Virus record (IMG/VR): IMGVR_UViG_3300009061_000004
Span: 1 to 27,156 of that record
DNA: 27,156 nucleotides
Direction: 5' to 3' (one strand)
Source: a virus
Shown here: positions 25,206-27,156 of the stretch, in pieces
Numbering within the stretch: the stretch's first letter is position 1
Layout: every line of letters starts with the position of its first letter
Position numbers and translations under genes: made by a program
Notes under the pieces: generated by a model
The model's input: only the letters and a program-made list of their open reading frames with translations
Databases searched by the model: none
Told to the model about the DNA's origin: nothing

Positions 25206-26125
25206 TAGATAAATCCTGCTGAGTAAAGTGATCCGCTAGCAAATTCTTCAATTGAAAAGCTGCTCTGAATTCCTGGACTGTACTGTGGTAATAGATCGAT
25301 TGCAACTGTCATAATGACTGGAATTTGCAATGTTGAATCAGCACCGCCAACATTTACGTAATCAACACCATCTTCATAGATAAAGTTGAAGCCGCCAATA
25401 AGAACAGGCACACGGTTGAAATTGTATTTACCATATGCTGACAGCTCTAGAACTGGCGGAGGAGTGCCAGGATTGCTGCTCTGACCAAAGTTCATTTTAC
25501 TTGCAACACGTAGGAAGTGCATGACACCCACAGTGTACTCAGCTTCTTCTGGTGTCTGACTTGGAAACACACCTGTTATCTGAATCGCTGGTGTTCGACT
25601 TTTGCCGTAAGCGTTTGGCTGGTAGTTTGTATGAACCAATTCATATGAGCTGTATTCGACTTGATGTGCTACGCTGATGTTGGGTGTGAACGGAAACAAG
25701 ATACCATTGGTAGGTTGCAGTATTGCGCCTGGACCGCTAAATGGGGTTGTATATGCTGATTTAGCACTCAATCTTGCTCGCGAATCACTGGCTGTTCCAC
25801 CACCTGAGCCTGAGAAGACATCTGCACCTCCTCCAAATACATTGGCTGCACTTCCTGTAAATCCACGATCTCCGCCACCAACTGCTCCAAACTGTCCTGC
25901 GATACCTTCAAAGCCTCTCAGAGCATCGCCTACACCGCTAACCTGACTGAAAACCTGTGCTACTGAACCTAGATCTCCCAAATTACGGCGTTGAAAATTT
26001 CCTGCCAAGTTGCCAAAACTAGAAGGTATGTTGGTTGGCAAACTGCTGGTCACATTCTGTGCTATATTGCCCAGCCCACTAAGCCCTCCTGTTAATCCAC
26101 TGAATACGTCGCCTCTGAATACCAT
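25205..26125 (-). CDS. Tail tube/baseplate junction protein candidate (first gene of the structural operon)
   Basis: 306 residues from the ATG at 26125. An in-frame GTG at 26176 would add 17 residues (MGCQWWH...). I prefer the ATG because AGGA lies six bases before it, the added residues look unlike a structural N-terminus, and the extension runs back towards the promoter. Residues 1-125 are Gly/Ser/Phe-rich and low in complexity. Residues about 135-306 form a beta-rich domain (GILFPFTPNISVAHQVEYSS, YGKSRTPAIQITGVFPSQT, EAEYTVGVMHFLRVASKMNF, RVPVLIGGFNF, IPVIMTVAIDLLPQYSP). This pattern is compatible with tube-like baseplate proteins that start the tail tube (gp48/gp54 in T4). Position ahead of gp53 and hub supports this, but the assignment is tentative. 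Confidence 0.55.
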   Translation of the reverse strand: MVFRGDVFSGLTGGLSGLGNIAQNVTSSLPTNIPSSFGNLAGNFQRRNLGDLGSVAQVFSQVSGVGDALRGFEGIAGQFGAVGGGDRGFTGSAANVFGGGADVFSGSGGGTASDSRARLSAKSAYTTPFSGPGAILQPTNGILFPFTPNISVAHQVEYSSYELVHTNYQPNAYGKSRTPAIQITGVFPSQTPEEAEYTVGVMHFLRVASKMNFGQSSNPGTPPPVLELSAYGKYNFNRVPVLIGGFNFIYEDGVDYVNVGGADSTLQIPVIMTVAIDLLPQYSPGIQSSFSIEEFASGSLYSAGFI

Positions 26126-26135
26126 ATGCTGTCCT

Positions 26136-26143
26136 GATAAATA
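26136..26143 (+). promoter_or_regulatory. GATAAATA box facing gene 55
   Basis: The plus strand reads GATAAATA, seven of eight to the T4 late box, 117 bases before the gp55 ATG. It overlaps the region just upstream of the first structural gene. It could be a late promoter for gp55 itself or chance. Confidence 0.25.
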
Positions 26144-26184
26144 CCCATGTGATATGTGCCACCATTGACACCCCACATCGTTTA

Positions 26185-26198
26185 CTGATATTTATCAG
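26185..26198. promoter_or_regulatory. Late-promoter-like box within a perfect inverted repeat, driving the structural operon
   Basis: CTGATA and TATCAG form a perfect 6-bp inverted repeat around TT. On the minus strand bases 26196-26189 read GATAAATA, a seven-of-eight match to the late consensus, about 64 bases before the chosen start of the first structural gene. This is the best placed promoter for the whole minus-strand operon. Confidence 0.5.
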
Positions 26199-26210
26199 CT
26201 GAAAAACCAC

Positions 26211-26239
26211 TTGACTTCAGTGGGTTAACATATTATATT
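26211..26239 (+). promoter_or_regulatory. Sigma70-type promoter of gene 55
   Basis: TTGACT (26211-26216), a 17-base spacer, and TATATT (26234-26239) make a near-consensus host-type promoter. Transcription should begin near 26246, leaving a leader of about 14 bases. A short inverted repeat (CCACT at 26207-26211, AGTGG at 26219-26223) brackets the -35 element and could be an operator. Confidence 0.7.
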
Positions 26240-26248
26240 CTATTGAAC

Positions 26249-26254
26249 AAGGAG
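26249..26254 (+). promoter_or_regulatory. Shine-Dalgarno of gene 55
   Basis: AAGGAG, five bases before the ATG at 26260. It fixes the start of gp55 and predicts strong translation. Confidence 0.85.
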
Positions 26255-26259
26255 TCTAC

Positions 26260-27153
26260 ATGACCAAGAGGAAGTCTACCAAATATCTCAATAATAAAGA
26301 CATGCTACGTGAAATTCACAAGAGCAAAATGAGCTACTGCTATACAATTGACGATCGTTACACCCAATTTGATATTATTCTTGACGACGTTGACGAAATA
26401 AACGAAGAAAACATACAAAATGCACGTGAAGCACATGCGGCGAGATTAAGTGCACAAGGATATGAACAGGGAATTGACTATTGGCATGACACAAGCGGTA
26501 ATCGCAACGATAAGCCAAAACAGGCTGATTTTCGTGTCGACCCTGCTGATATTGCACAAGACGATCTCGTGTTTCGTGTAATGACATATGATCATATTCC
26601 TGAAACACCAACACGCAAAAAGAATCCAAAGACAGAAGCCGATCTGCATACCAAGATCAATTTTCCACCATTCAAACACTACGCTTTCATCAATGGTGAA
26701 CTGCGCGAGGTCTTGCGTAGTCATTGGAAGGATGGTCTTGAAAACGGTGCGTTTTGTCAAACACATGGTGGCTTAACTAACGAGCTCGCCAAGATGATGA
26801 TGAAATTGGTTGAGCGTTATGCAATGCGTGGCAACTGGCGCGGCTACACTTACAATGCAGAAATGCAAGGTGCTGCTCTGCTTCAGCTTAGCGAAGTTGG
26901 TCTCAAGTTCAACGAGGCAAGATCAAGCAATCCATTCGCATATTACACAGCAACCATTACCAATAGCTTTACCCGTGTTCTCAATCTTGAAAAGCGTAAT
27001 CAAAACATACGTGATGACATGCTACAAGATGGCGGCTACATGCCTAGCTTCAACCGCCAGCTAGATGATGAAGCTGCACAAAAAGCCGCACGAGAGGCTG
27101 ATGAAGAAAAACAACAAGAGGAATTGCGAAATGCCGGATACAACACAATCTGA
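26260..27153 (+). CDS. 55: Late-transcription sigma factor gp55
   Basis: 297 residues. Residues 7-17 (TKYLNNKDMLR) match the T4 gp55 N-terminal segment with NNKELL. Residues 172-250 are the sigma region-2-like core: LAKMMMKLVERYAMRGNWRG, YTYNAEMQGAALLQL, SSNPFAYYTATITNSFTRVL and NLEKRNQNIRDDML. T4 gp55 (185 residues) directs host RNA polymerase to TATAAATA late promoters. Here about 150 residues separate the N-terminal motif from the core, against roughly 35 in T4, so residues about 25-165 contain an insertion rich in charged residues. The C-terminus (272-297) is a charged helix and lacks the SLDFLYE-type tail that T4 gp55 uses to bind the sliding clamp. It is transcribed away from the structural operon from its own promoter. 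The stop is at 27151-27153, three bases before the window end. Confidence 0.9.
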   Translation: MTKRKSTKYLNNKDMLREIHKSKMSYCYTIDDRYTQFDIILDDVDEINEENIQNAREAHAARLSAQGYEQGIDYWHDTSGNRNDKPKQADFRVDPADIAQDDLVFRVMTYDHIPETPTRKKNPKTEADLHTKINFPPFKHYAFINGELREVLRSHWKDGLENGAFCQTHGGLTNELAKMMMKLVERYAMRGNWRGYTYNAEMQGAALLQLSEVGLKFNEARSSNPFAYYTATITNSFTRVLNLEKRNQNIRDDMLQDGGYMPSFNRQLDDEAAQKAAREADEEKQQEELRNAGYNTI

Positions 27154-27156
27154 AGA

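Noticed and set aside
25205-26176. GTG start at 26176 for the first structural gene
   Set aside because: The downstream ATG at 26125 has an AGGA site at the right distance, and the extra residues look unlike coding sequence, so the longer form is less likely.
26092-26178. 28-residue minus-strand ORF from an ATG just upstream of the first structural gene
   Set aside because: It overlaps the structural gene out of frame, has no Shine-Dalgarno and no recognisable composition. More likely chance in the promoter spacer.
1-27156. tRNA genes, insertion sequences or transcription terminators
   Set aside because: I saw no cloverleaf-like segment, no transposase-like product or terminal inverted repeats, and no GC-rich hairpin followed by a T-run in the short gaps.

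Overview
This window is the baseplate and tail-fibre module of a tailed phage with a contractile, T4-type tail, plus the divergently transcribed gene for its late sigma factor. Direct evidence is the tight minus-strand run of genes recognisable as gp53-like, hub, gp5-like spike, gp25-like and gp6-like baseplate proteins, and a plus-strand gene carrying the gp55 signatures (an NNK-x-x-L segment near the N-terminus, then a GYT...EM...NPFAYYT sigma-region-2-like block). The gp55, gp6 and gp53 sequences resemble the marine/environmental branch of T4-like myoviruses (cyanophage- and pelagiphage-related) more than coliphage T4. The host cannot be named from the sequence, and nothing in the window is bacterial chromosomal DNA.

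Layout, read in the direction of transcription (right to left, minus strand): a tail-tube/baseplate junction candidate (26125-25205); a short gp53-like wedge protein (25205-24912); a hub candidate in the gp27 position (24912-22861); a gp5-like spike with a C-terminal M15-like peptidase (22861-21086); a three-part peptidoglycan hydrolase (21076-19115); a lysozyme-fold protein with substituted catalytic residues (19115-18396); gp25 (18363-17998); gp6 (17994-14545); a giant 3826-residue structural protein (14552-3072); a SPRY-containing tail fibre (3047-888); a 47-residue small protein (888-745); and a second fibre that runs off the left edge (686-1). Many junctions are TAATG stop/start overlaps, so most of the run behaves as one translationally coupled operon.

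The right end (26126-26259) is a compact divergent control region. It holds a strong sigma70-type promoter and a perfect Shine-Dalgarno for gp55. On the minus strand it holds a GATAAATA box resembling the T4 late promoter TATAAATA. Similar TAAATA boxes stand in the intergenic gaps ahead of gp25 and both fibre genes. The simplest model is that the host-type promoter makes gp55, and gp55 then switches on the divergent structural operon and its internal late promoters.

The most unusual content is the cell-wall-degrading set built into the baseplate. Three consecutive genes carry an M15-like peptidase fused to the spike tip, a second M15 peptidase flanked by an amidase-like and a lysozyme-like domain, and a GH24-like domain whose catalytic Glu/Asp/Thr positions read Lys/Thr/Glu. 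Other notable points are the giant protein with internal repeats, near-identical repeat cassettes shared by the two fibre genes, a SPRY domain in a phage fibre, and a gp55 with a roughly 120-residue insertion and no recognisable clamp-binding tail.
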